Positions 33,640-41,694 of a DNA stretch of 64,000 bases are shown one piece after another (within the stretch, counting starts at the first letter, position 1; every line of letters begins with the position of its first letter). This DNA comes from Myceligenerans pegani. Its GTDB lineage: Bacteria; Actinomycetota; Actinomycetes; Actinomycetales; Cellulomonadaceae. A program made the position numbers and the translations under genes. The stretch lies in contig NZ_JADBGR010000104.1 of the NCBI RefSeq assembly GCF_014892515.1, forward strand, positions 47,826 through 111,825, in the 5' to 3' direction. The notes beneath the pieces are model-generated. The model did not search any database. It saw only the letters and a list, made by a program, of their open reading frames with translations, and was not told the origin of the DNA.

Positions 33640-35471
33640 CCACCATCACCGCGCAGCGCGCCCGGGTCGCGCGGGCACTCGTCGTCGTGCTGGGAATCGT
33701 GTTCGTGGTCCTGAGCGCGGTGGTCCCTGGGAACACGGCCACGGGAGCGCCGGCGGCCGAGCGGCCCGACGCCGCGCGGGCCGCTGTGCCCGCCGCCGTC
33801 GGGAATGTGCATGCCCCGATCAAGGGGGAAGGTTCCACCTGGTCGGCGAACGCACTGGACCAGTGGATCCGCAACGTGTGGAGCAACTATCAGTGGAAGA
33901 TCACCTACAACCAGCAGGGCTCCACCGCGGGGCGCAACGCGTTCGCCAACGGCACCGCCGACTTCGGCGTCAGCGAGATCCCGTACGCCGTCAGCAACTC
34001 CAACGAGCAGGACCTGCGACCCCAGCGCGACTTCGCCTACATGCCCATCGTGGCCGGTGGCACGGCGTTCATGTACAACCTGCAAATCGGTGGCAAGCGG
34101 GTCACCAACCTGCGGCTGTCGGGCAACACCATCGCCAAGATCTTCACGGCCGAGATCACTCGCTGGAACGACCCGCAGATCAAGAAAGACAACCCGCTCC
34201 TGGCGCTGCCGGCCATCCCGATCGTGCCGGTCGTGCGATCCGACGGGTCCGGCGCGACGGCGCAGTTCTCGATCTGGATGCGGCAGGAGCAGACGGCGCT
34301 CTGGGACGCGTACTGCGAGAAGGCCGGCCGTCCGATGGTGAACGGGCACTGCGGCATCACGTCCAACTACCCGGTGGTGCCTGGGACGGGCTTCGTGTCT
34401 CGCGCCAAGTCGAACGGCGTGGCCAGCTACGTGGCGCAGTCCCACGCGGTGGGGGCCATCACGTTCGTCGAGTACTCCTACGCGCTGAACGCGAAATTTC
34501 CGGTGGCGAAGATGCTCAACGAGTCCGGCTACTACACGGAGCCGACGGCGCAGAACGTCGCGGTCGCGCTGCTGCGGGCCAAGATCAACCAGGACAAGAG
34601 CTCGCCGGACTACCTCACACAGAACCTCGAGGACGTGTACCGGTTCGGTGACCGGCGCGTGTACCCGCTGTCCAGCTACTCGTACATCATCCTGCCGACC
34701 TCGCGGGACGCCGGATTCACGCTGGACAAGGGACTCACCCTGGCCGACTTCGGCGCGTACTTCCTGTGCGAGGGGCAGCAGCAGGCCGACGTGCTCGGCT
34801 ACTCACCCCTGCCGATCAACCTGGTCCAGGCCGGCCAGCAGCAGATCCGGAAGATCCCGGGTGGCGACCCGGTGATCAAGGGCATCCGCGACTGCAACAA
34901 CCCGACGTTCTCGCCCGACGGCGGCAACCGGCTCGCCCAGACCGCGCCCTACCCGCCGGCGTGCGACCGGCAGGGCTCCACGCAGTGCCTCACGGGTACG
35001 GGCGGGGCCAAGGACACGTCGACGTCTCCGTCCGGGGGTGGCAGCAGTGATGGGCCGGACGACGCGAACGGCGGTTCGGGCGGCCCGGGCGATGCCGGCT
35101 CCGGCGGCCGCGACCCGGGCGACTCGGACGGCCCCGACGGTTCCGACGATGGTCCGGGCGGCTCGGGTGACGGCCCCGGCGGCGGCGCCGAAGGAGACGG
35201 GAACGGCGCTACCGAAGACGACCTCGTCGACGGGGGAGGAGACGCGGAGGTGGTGGACGACGCGGCCGTGGTCGAGCTCGTGTCCGCCACTCCGCAGTCG
35301 ATTCCCCTGGCTGAGTCCGGGATCGTGCCGCGACTCACGATGGGCGGCTTGGGCCTGGCGATGATCGCCGGCGCGGTGCTGCCGCCGCTGCTCGGCAGGC
35401 GCGCCCGGCCGGTGCTACCCGGGCCGGCCGGGCTCGGGCGGCGCGGGCTTGCAGGAGGCGCCGCGTCGTGA
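33636..35471 (+). CDS. pstS: PstS phosphate-binding protein with C-terminal membrane anchor
   Basis: The 611-residue protein starts at ATG 33636. A signal peptide (ARALVVVLGIVFVVLSAVVPG) leads into a PstS-type binding domain (about 55-440: KGEGSTWSANALDQWIRN, YNQQGSTAGRNAF, TRWNDPQI, VVRSDGSGATAQFSIW). No lipobox is seen. Instead a Gly/Asp/Ser-rich stalk of about 130 residues leads to a single hydrophobic segment (GLGLAMIAGAVLPPLLG, about 568-585) and an Arg-rich tail. The arrangement resembles a sortase signal without LPXTG. It therefore stays on the membrane on a long stalk, unlike ordinary lipoprotein PstS. Confidence 0.92.
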   Translation: MTTITAQRARVARALVVVLGIVFVVLSAVVPGNTATGAPAAERPDAARAAVPAAVGNVHAPIKGEGSTWSANALDQWIRNVWSNYQWKITYNQQGSTAGRNAFANGTADFGVSEIPYAVSNSNEQDLRPQRDFAYMPIVAGGTAFMYNLQIGGKRVTNLRLSGNTIAKIFTAEITRWNDPQIKKDNPLLALPAIPIVPVVRSDGSGATAQFSIWMRQEQTALWDAYCEKAGRPMVNGHCGITSNYPVVPGTGFVSRAKSNGVASYVAQSHAVGAITFVEYSYALNAKFPVAKMLNESGYYTEPTAQNVAVALLRAKINQDKSSPDYLTQNLEDVYRFGDRRVYPLSSYSYIILPTSRDAGFTLDKGLTLADFGAYFLCEGQQQADVLGYSPLPINLVQAGQQQIRKIPGGDPVIKGIRDCNNPTFSPDGGNRLAQTAPYPPACDRQGSTQCLTGTGGAKDTSTSPSGGGSSDGPDDANGGSGGPGDAGSGGRDPGDSDGPDGSDDGPGGSGDGPGGGAEGDGNGATEDDLVDGGGDAEVVDDAAVVELVSATPQSIPLAESGIVPRLTMGGLGLAMIAGAVLPPLLGRRARPVLPGPAGLGRRGLAGGAAS

Positions 35472-35483
35472 TTCTTGCGGGTG

Positions 35484-35532
35484 CTTCACAGGCGATTCTC
35501 CACGTGAAGAATCGTCTAGCGAGAAATCGCCT
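35484..35532 (+). ncRNA. Candidate leader RNA with mutually exclusive stems
   Basis: Directly after pstS, three overlapping pairings compete: CTTCAC (35484-35489) with GTGAAG (35504-35509); CGATTCT (35493-35499) with AGAATCG (35508-35514); and AGGCGATTCTC (35490-35500) with GAGAAATCGCCT (35521-35532). The stretch is A+T-richer than its flanks. Alternative folds of this kind are typical of regulatory leaders. No known riboswitch class is recognised. Confidence 0.4.
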
Positions 35533-35627
35533 ACGGAGCGCTCCGGGGGAATTCTTCCACGCGGGTGAAATTCTTTCCGCATCGTGGAGGTCGTGCTGCT
35601 CCGCCACCCTCCGGAGGGAGGGGGCTA

Positions 35628-35647
35628 GCCCCCTCCTTTCGGGTGGT
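35628..35647 (+). promoter_or_regulatory. Shared leader motif, copy B
   Basis: This 20-bp copy is identical to copy A (29251-29270). A perfect palindrome GAGGGGGCTAGCCCCCTC overlaps its 5' side. It lies in the 427-bp gap (35472-35898) between pstS and the 903-residue surface protein. The gap has no credible gene. Confidence 0.55.
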
Positions 35648-35747
35648 GTCCAGCGGCGACATCGTGGCGGCCGGATGTGTCGATGCCGCGAGGCGACGAT
35701 CGTGAAGGCGCGTCATGCCGCCGATCCGGGGCATGCCGAAACGCGTC

Positions 35748-35802
35748 GTTCACTTTCTGTCCCGCCCGGTGTCGCCATTCCTCAATTGCCTGTCCATCGT
35801 CC
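35748..35802 (+). promoter_or_regulatory. PHO-box-like direct repeats, copy B
   Basis: GTTCACTTTCT (35748-35758) followed by GTCCCGCCCGG (35759-35769) resembles an 11-bp PhoP direct repeat, and the region to 35802 partly matches copies A and C (CCCGCCCGGT, ATTGCC, CGTCC). It lies about 100-150 bp before the start codon at 35899. Confidence 0.35.
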
Positions 35803-35898
35803 CCATGGTTGCCAAGATCACTGGGCAGGGGCAGCGTTTTCCCCGGCCGGTCCGGTGCGACCCGGAAACGCCGCCCACAAGTCGAACGGAGGACACCG

Positions 35899-38610
35899 AT
35901 GAAGCTCCGCAGCCGCACGATCAGTGCGCTCGGCATGGTCGTCGCCCTGGCATCGGCCGGCGGCCTCGTGGCGATGTCCGCACCGCCGGACGCACGGGCC
36001 GCGGGCGAGACCGACTCGGCGGTGACGCTGAAGTGGGCGGGCGGCAACGGCGACCTGCAGCAGTACCAGCCGGACCGCTCGCGCATGGTCGACGACGCCG
36101 ACGGGTCGGGTCACTGGGACGACTTCAAGGACCTCGAGGTCACGGTCTCCCAGACCGAGGACCTCATCGACCAGGTCGTCACGGTCACCGCCTCCGGGAT
36201 GGCCCCGACGGCGCGGGGAGGAACCGGAAACTCCAACTTTCTGCAACTCATGCAGTGCTGGGGTGACCCGCTGTCGGAGGACTTCAACAAGTCGTGCCAG
36301 TACGGCGGTTACTCAAATATAGAGGTCGGCGGAACAGGCGGTAGCCACCCGGTCATCGACGCGACGCATCGTGGCTACTACCCGGAGCACCAGGTCAAGT
36401 TCCAGGCGGTGACCGGTCAGGAGAACGAGACCGTCGAGATCCCCACCGGCCCCGACACGAGCTACACCAGCCGCGGTCTCGGCGCTTTTTTCGAGGCGTC
36501 CGCCTCCAACGAGCAGCCCTTCGTCCCGGTGGCCGGTGACGGCACGGCCAGGTACAACATGGTGATGCAGTCCGGCGCCGCGCAGCCGTACCTGGGCTGT
36601 GGCAACCCGGAGACCGCGGGGGAGCGGTGCTGGCTCGTGGTCGTCCCCCGGGGCACGCGCTCGGGCACACCCGCCGACGGCTCGGACACGGGTCGTCCCG
36701 CCGACGGCACGCTCTGTGGCAGGCCCGGCATGGGGCCCAGCAACGTCTTCGGCTCGGCGACAACCTGGCAGAACGGCTCTCCTCTGTCCGCGAACTGCAC
36801 CTTCTGGGACAACCGGATGGTGTTCCCGCTCGACTTCCGCAACCCGTTCCGGAGCTGTCCTGCCGGTGCGGCGGAGCGGAGGGTGGCCGGCAGCGAGCTG
36901 ATCGCCGACGCGATGAGTTCGTGGCAGACCGCGCTGTGCGCCGGTGAGGACGGCGCGACCTTCTCCCTCAACACCAACAGCGGCACCCTCACCCGCACCC
37001 AGCTCCTGACCGGGGCGGTCGACTTCGCCGCCGTGGGGCTTCCCCTGACGCCCGACACGATCGGCACCGCGAGCCCGGAGCAGCTCGCCGCGGCCGATCT
37101 GGGCTACGCGCCGCTCGCGAACACGGCGCTGACGATCGGCTTCGTGGCCCAGGACGAGCAGGGGAAGGCCTACACGAACCTGCGTCTCACCCCACGCCTG
37201 GTCGCCAAGCTCCTCACCCAGTCCTACAAGTGGCACGTCCCCAATGTGCTGTTCGGCGCGGGCGAACCGGTGGGCGAGTCCTATGACGTGCTCGGGAAGC
37301 TTGCGGTCGTCGACGACGAGGAGTGGGCCGCGCTTGGCAACCCCACCGACTTCGGCGCGTGGGCCAAGGTGACCTGGATAGTGTCCGGGCCGCGCGGCGA
37401 CGACGCGATCCGGCTCCTGTGGCAGTACGTGCAGGCGGACGCCGACGCCCGGGCGTTCCTCCGGGGCGAGCCGGATCCGTGGGGCAACACGGTCAACCCC
37501 TACTACCTCCCGGCCAGGCACCCCAGGGCCGCGGGAGGCGGGTACGACGTGGACCTGTCCGAAGAGCCTCTCGACATGTTCCCCAAGGCCGACCAGACGC
37601 TCTTCCCGGACAAGGCGACCGCGACCGACGAGTACAAGGACGAGCAGATCGACTCGGACTCCTACAGCCCCTACGCGGAGGACCTCGAGGACAACGCGGT
37701 CCGCGTCGCGAAGGCGGACAGCAGGCGGGTGGAGTCGTGGGACAAGTACTACTACATCGGGGTCGGGATCCCGCCAGGCCGCTGGGCTCGGGACGCACCT
37801 CCGTCGCCGGACCGCCCGAGGCTCATGATGGGCCCGGTGATGACGACGTCGGCGGAGCTGTACGGCCTGAGTACGGCGAGTCTCGCGCTCCCGCTGGACG
37901 AGACCACGGCCGCCGAGAACGTCGCCGATGCCCGTCAGTTCGTGGAAGCTGACGAGGAGTCGATGAGCCGGGCGGTCGCCGCCGTGCCGGTGGACGAGAC
38001 CGGCGTCGGCGTCGTCGACGTGACCGACCTGCCCGACGGCGCCTACCCGCTCACCACGACGGTCCACGCGGCGGTCGATCTGCGCGAGGGGCGCCTGGAC
38101 CCGCAGGCCCGCACCGAGTACGCCCACCTGCTGACATACGCGGCCACCGACGGCAACGTCATCACCGGCGATCGCGGTGGCCTCCCCGAGGGCTACGTAC
38201 CCCTGACCGCCGAGCAGCAGGCGGCGGCGCTCGACCTGGCCGATCGGCTGCTCGCACCACCCGGAGCGGACCCTGGTCCGGAAAGAACCGGCTCGGACGG
38301 CGACGGTGACGGCGGGAGCGACAGCCCCGGAGACTCCGCGGACCAGGGAGGTGATGGTCGCCCCGGCGATGCCGGCGCGACCGTGCCTGTCCCGGTGGAC
38401 GAGGACGAATCGGTTGCCGATGATCCCCCGTCCGACCCCGGAGCCGATGGAGGCCCCGGTGGACCCACGACGACTCAGAACGAGGCGTCGGCGACAGAGG
38501 ACACGGCGCCACTGGCCGCGTCGGTCGCGCTGGGCGGCACGCTCGTGGCGGGCCTGGCCGGGATGATCGGCGCGCCCTTCCTCATGCGACGCCGCGAGCT
38601 CACCGGTTGA
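35899..38610 (+). CDS. Large membrane-anchored surface protein, periplasmic-binding-protein-like
   Basis: The start is ATG 35899 behind CGGAGGA, with signal peptide MKLRSRTISALGMVVALASAGG. The product has 903 residues. The ectodomain (about 40-790) contains segments like substrate-binding proteins (ELIADAMSSWQTALC, LTGAVDFAAVGLPLTPD, LTPRLVAKLLTQSYKW, GPRGDDAIRLLWQYVQ) and eight or more Cys. A Gly/Asp/Ser-rich stalk (about 795-870), a hydrophobic segment (LAASVALGGTLVAGLAGMIGAPF) and an RRREL tail follow, with no LPXTG. Same design as the PstS here. I do not recognise a characterised relative. It is probably a ligand-capturing or scaffold component of the surface complex. Confidence 0.75.
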   Translation: MKLRSRTISALGMVVALASAGGLVAMSAPPDARAAGETDSAVTLKWAGGNGDLQQYQPDRSRMVDDADGSGHWDDFKDLEVTVSQTEDLIDQVVTVTASGMAPTARGGTGNSNFLQLMQCWGDPLSEDFNKSCQYGGYSNIEVGGTGGSHPVIDATHRGYYPEHQVKFQAVTGQENETVEIPTGPDTSYTSRGLGAFFEASASNEQPFVPVAGDGTARYNMVMQSGAAQPYLGCGNPETAGERCWLVVVPRGTRSGTPADGSDTGRPADGTLCGRPGMGPSNVFGSATTWQNGSPLSANCTFWDNRMVFPLDFRNPFRSCPAGAAERRVAGSELIADAMSSWQTALCAGEDGATFSLNTNSGTLTRTQLLTGAVDFAAVGLPLTPDTIGTASPEQLAAADLGYAPLANTALTIGFVAQDEQGKAYTNLRLTPRLVAKLLTQSYKWHVPNVLFGAGEPVGESYDVLGKLAVVDDEEWAALGNPTDFGAWAKVTWIVSGPRGDDAIRLLWQYVQADADARAFLRGEPDPWGNTVNPYYLPARHPRAAGGGYDVDLSEEPLDMFPKADQTLFPDKATATDEYKDEQIDSDSYSPYAEDLEDNAVRVAKADSRRVESWDKYYYIGVGIPPGRWARDAPPSPDRPRLMMGPVMTTSAELYGLSTASLALPLDETTAAENVADARQFVEADEESMSRAVAAVPVDETGVGVVDVTDLPDGAYPLTTTVHAAVDLREGRLDPQARTEYAHLLTYAATDGNVITGDRGGLPEGYVPLTAEQQAAALDLADRLLAPPGADPGPERTGSDGDGDGGSDSPGDSADQGGDGRPGDAGATVPVPVDEDESVADDPPSDPGADGGPGGPTTTQNEASATEDTAPLAASVALGGTLVAGLAGMIGAPFLMRRRELTG

Positions 38611-38648
38611 ACGAACCGCCCGCCGACGACATCTCCACACAGACTTCC

Positions 38649-38749
38649 CGTGCGGGCAAATTCCCCACCCGCGCGCGGAGGCCCCCCACCCGAGCAGCGA
38701 ACCCAGGGTGAGGGGCCGTGTCCCGACGGACACAGGTCGCTCGCGACCT
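38649..38749 (+). ncRNA. Four-hairpin structured 5' leader, copy 1
   Basis: Four consecutive stems: CGTGCGGG/CCCGCGCG (38649-38656, 38668-38675); GGCCCCCCACCC/GGGTGAGGGGCC (38680-38691, 38706-38717); GTGTCC/GGACAC (38718-38723, 38728-38733); AGGTCG/CGACCT (38734-38739, 38744-38749). The start codon of the next gene follows 32 bp later. Copy 2 at 41561-41662 keeps all four stems with base changes that preserve or improve pairing. Confidence 0.7.
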
Positions 38750-38780
38750 TTGAGGGGAAACCCTAGTAGGAAGGCATGCA

Positions 38781-39953
38781 ATGTCCAAGCACCTCCAGCG
38801 CGGGGCCCGCGGGCTCTTCGCCGGCGCGGCGACTGCTGCGCTCCTCCTCGGCGGGGCGGCCACCGCCTCCGCCGACCCGATCGACCCGGGCACCGGCCTG
38901 GTCGACCTGAACCGGACCGTCGACGCGGTCGGTTCCGACACCACCCAGGACCTCAACAACGGTCTCGCGGCCGTCGTCGAGCGCAACGGCCAGCTGATCT
39001 TCGGCTCGTGGGACGCCATCGGTTCCGCGACGATCCAGACCCGCTCGGGCGGCCCGGTCTTCGACCGGCCGAACGGGTCCGGCAGCGGGTTCAACGCGCT
39101 GGGCGCGGCCTGGACCAGCGGTCTGTGGAACGGTGTGCAGCTGAGCCCGGCGGACATCCAGGTCTCCCGGTCGTCGAGCGCGCCGTCGTCCATCGACCCG
39201 AACGGTACGTACTCGTACGTCCCCCTCGCGGTGGACGCGGTCACCTACGCGGTCGCCGGGGACAACACCACCGTGCCGCGGGACCTGACCGAGGCGCAGC
39301 TCATCGACATCTACTCGTCCGACAACGGTGACACCGTCACCATCGACGGCACGGTCTACACCGTGGGCATCGAGGGCAGCGGCGCCGACATCGTGCCGTT
39401 CATCCCGCAGGCCGGCTCGGGCACCCGCTCGTTCTGGCTGTCCACCGCCCTGGACGGTGTCCCCGTCGGAACCGCGGTGTCGGACACGTACTCCGGCGGC
39501 TCGGTGCAGGAGCACGACGGCGCCGTTCTCGCGGCCGTCGAGAACGCGATCGCTCCCTACTCGATCGCGCAGTACATCGCCCAGGGCAACTCCGCGCAGT
39601 TGGAGACGCTCTACCCGGTGACGGTCAACGACCGCCGCAATGGTGCCGAGCTGGCCACCGTGAACGGCGTCGAGCCGCTCGCGGACGGCGTCCTGAACAC
39701 GGAGTTCCCGCTGGCCCGGCCGGTGTTCACGGTCGTGCCGCACGCGGCGATCGTCGCAGGCTCGGACGTCGAGTACCTGTTCAGCGGCGCCGCCGGCGCG
39801 GTGTACAACGCGGCGTCGACCGCCGGGACGTTCACGATCGAGGACTTCGGCTTCGGCTCCCTGATCAACCGGGGCACCGGCGTGAACGGCGTCCAGATCG
39901 CCGACCTGGGCTTCTACGAGGCCGGCGACACGGAATCCTACCGCCGCAACTGA
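38781..39953 (+). CDS. Secreted PstS-like substrate-binding protein
   Basis: The 390-residue protein has a signal peptide (MSKHLQRGARGLFAGAATAALLLGGAATASA) and a phosphate-type binding-protein fold: VDAVGSDTTQDLNNGLAAVV near the N-terminus, VPLAVDAVTYAV, LTEAQLIDIYS and the oxyanion loop PQAGSGTRSFWLS. No lipobox, stalk or anchor is present, so it is soluble or held by partners. TAGGAAGG lies 6 nt before ATG 38781. It is the first gene behind leader copy 1 and the second binding-protein family member in the pst cluster. Its ligand could be phosphate, another oxyanion or a phosphorylated polymer. Confidence 0.85.
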   Translation: MSKHLQRGARGLFAGAATAALLLGGAATASADPIDPGTGLVDLNRTVDAVGSDTTQDLNNGLAAVVERNGQLIFGSWDAIGSATIQTRSGGPVFDRPNGSGSGFNALGAAWTSGLWNGVQLSPADIQVSRSSSAPSSIDPNGTYSYVPLAVDAVTYAVAGDNTTVPRDLTEAQLIDIYSSDNGDTVTIDGTVYTVGIEGSGADIVPFIPQAGSGTRSFWLSTALDGVPVGTAVSDTYSGGSVQEHDGAVLAAVENAIAPYSIAQYIAQGNSAQLETLYPVTVNDRRNGAELATVNGVEPLADGVLNTEFPLARPVFTVVPHAAIVAGSDVEYLFSGAAGAVYNAASTAGTFTIEDFGFGSLINRGTGVNGVQIADLGFYEAGDTESYRRN

Positions 39954-39995
39954 GTCCCGTCGTGGACGTGAGTCTCGGTTGAACTGAGGCCCACG

Positions 39996-40030
39996 CCGGG
40001 GTGCGCCGCCGGTCAGGCGGCGCACCCCGG
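39996..40030 (+). terminator. Intrinsic terminator after PstS-like gene
   Basis: A 15-bp perfect stem, CCGGGGTGCGCCGCC (39996-40010) with GGCGGCGCACCCCGG (40016-40030), has a 5-nt loop and starts 43 bp after the stop codon. Confidence 0.75.
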
Positions 40031-40125
40031 TTCCACCGCGGTGGCCGGAGTGACCGGTGACCGCTGCCCCCATTCCTCGACCCCGCCCCGGACCTCCCGG
40101 GTCGATCCAAGAAAGGACCTCGACG

Positions 40126-41499
40126 ATGCGCATCACATCGGTCCGCCGTGCGGGCCTCGCTCTGGCCGCCGCTCTGGCGGTCACCTTCAGCGGCCTGGTC
40201 GCCGCACCTGCCCAGGCGCTGGCGCCGGATCTGGACCCGGACAACCGACTGGGCGATCTCACACTTGACGTCACCGGCGGTGCGATCTCCTGGGCCGGTG
40301 GCCCACAGCGGCTCACCACGGAGACGGGCTGCCCCGAGGGGTTTCGCCGTTCCTCCCGCGCGTTCATCATCTGGCCGGACGGTACCTGGGTAGTAAGCGC
40401 CTCGCAGTTCGCCGCGACGGTCTTCGTGGCAGCCTCGGAAGGTTCGGGCCTGGACGGCCAGGCGATCGACCGCCAGAACCTGTCGGAGACGATCACGTAT
40501 CAGCGGCACGCGTCCAAGTGGGGCGCGGGTGGGTCCGGGGGGATTCCCACGGTCGCCTTCGACGGGCACAGCGGCGTCGCGACTTACGTGGTCACCTGTG
40601 ATCCGGGGGATGCTCCGACCGGGACCTTCCCGACGAACGCGTCCGGCGTGGGCGACTCGAAGTACTTCTCCGTCGACATCCTGATCGACTGGAACGACGG
40701 TGGCGTCACCGGGTCAGGCACCTGGGAGATCGCCGGCCCGGTCGAGAAGGTCGACACCACCCTCGAGCTCGACCCGACCGCCGGGAACGACGGCTCGGTG
40801 AACCTCACGGCCACCGTCGACCCGCCCGCAGCGACCGGCTCGGTGACGTTCACGAACGTTGGCACCGGCGCCACGGTCGGCACCGCGGACCTGACCGACG
40901 GGACAGCGACAGTGAATGTCTCCGACCTCGAGCCCGACACCCAGTACACCTTCCGCGCAGAGTACGCGGGTGACACCCTGCACAACGCGTCCACGTCCAA
41001 CGACGCCGTCGTCACGACCGTCGGCGAACCGGTGCCGCCGCAGGACACGGAGATCACGGTGACCATCCCGGCCGCGGCGTCGGGTCTCCGGCTCACCGTC
41101 ACCCCCGGTGGCGTCGCGCTCGGCGAGGCAACCCAGGTCAGCTCGGCCTTCGAGGCGACGGGGGAGCTCGGTCAGGTCACCGTGACCGACGACCGGGAGA
41201 CCCGTACGGCGTGGACACTCAACGGGCAGGCGAGCGATTTCGCCAGGTCCGGCGGCTCCGGCGCCATCCCGGCCTCCGCCCTCGGCTGGGAGCCACAGCT
41301 CACCGGTGGAACGAACGCCGGTACGGCCGGCCCCGCCGTCGCGCCGGGTACCGGCCTGGCCGCTCCGCGGACGCTCGCGTCGGCGACCGCCGACGTCACC
41401 ACCGCCCGGACGACCGTCGCCGCGGACCTGACCCTGCGTGCGCCGCAGGACACCCCCGCGGGCGAGTACACCTCCACCTTGACGCTCACCCTCATCTGA
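40126..41499 (+). CDS. WxL-like surface protein with Ig-like repeat
   Basis: The start is ATG 40126 behind GAAAGGA. The 457-residue product has a signal peptide ending at PAQA, an N-terminal domain (about 35-205, DNRLGDLTLDVTGGAISWAG) shared with the protein at 41695, one Ig-like beta domain (about 212-318, TGSVTFTNVGTGATVGTADL), and a C-terminal domain (about 322-457) that resembles WxL domains: AWTLNGQASDF carries the W-x-L motif and the end is YTSTLTLTLI, where the usual second Trp is Leu. WxL domains bind the cell wall non-covalently in Firmicutes. A DUF916-type gene, the usual WxL partner, lies 1.7 kb downstream. Confidence 0.7.
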   Translation: MRITSVRRAGLALAAALAVTFSGLVAAPAQALAPDLDPDNRLGDLTLDVTGGAISWAGGPQRLTTETGCPEGFRRSSRAFIIWPDGTWVVSASQFAATVFVAASEGSGLDGQAIDRQNLSETITYQRHASKWGAGGSGGIPTVAFDGHSGVATYVVTCDPGDAPTGTFPTNASGVGDSKYFSVDILIDWNDGGVTGSGTWEIAGPVEKVDTTLELDPTAGNDGSVNLTATVDPPAATGSVTFTNVGTGATVGTADLTDGTATVNVSDLEPDTQYTFRAEYAGDTLHNASTSNDAVVTTVGEPVPPQDTEITVTIPAAASGLRLTVTPGGVALGEATQVSSAFEATGELGQVTVTDDRETRTAWTLNGQASDFARSGGSGAIPASALGWEPQLTGGTNAGTAGPAVAPGTGLAAPRTLASATADVTTARTTVAADLTLRAPQDTPAGEYTSTLTLTLI

Positions 41500-41560
41500 C
41501 CACCGACCGGCAGCTGCGTCCCCCAAGCCGGCGGGCCAGTGCCGCCGTCCCACAGGTTCC

Positions 41561-41662
41561 CGTGCGGGTGCCGTCCCCCGCCCGCACGTGGAGGCCCCTC
41601 ACCCGGGGAGTCATGCCAGGGTGAGGGGCCGTGCCCAGCAGGGCACAGGTCGTTCGTGACCT
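41561..41662 (+). ncRNA. Four-hairpin structured 5' leader, copy 2
   Basis: Stems: CGTGCGGG/CCCGCACG (41561-41568, 41581-41588); GGCCCCTCACCC/GGGTGAGGGGCC (41593-41604, 41619-41630); GTGCCC/GGGCAC (41631-41636, 41641-41646); AGGTCG/TGACCT (41647-41652, 41657-41662). Relative to copy 1, stem 1 turns a T-G pair into T-A, stem 2 repairs a C-A mismatch to T-A, stem 3 swaps T-A for C-G, and stem 4 replaces G-C with G-T. The ATG follows 32 bp later. Confidence 0.7.
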
Positions 41663-41694
41663 ATGGGGTGAATTCTACGACAAAGGCAGGATTC

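Noticed and set aside
36313-38781. 820-codon open frame antisense to the 903-residue surface protein
   Set aside because: The plus strand has a ribosome-binding site, a signal peptide, a stalk and an anchor. The antisense product has none of these.
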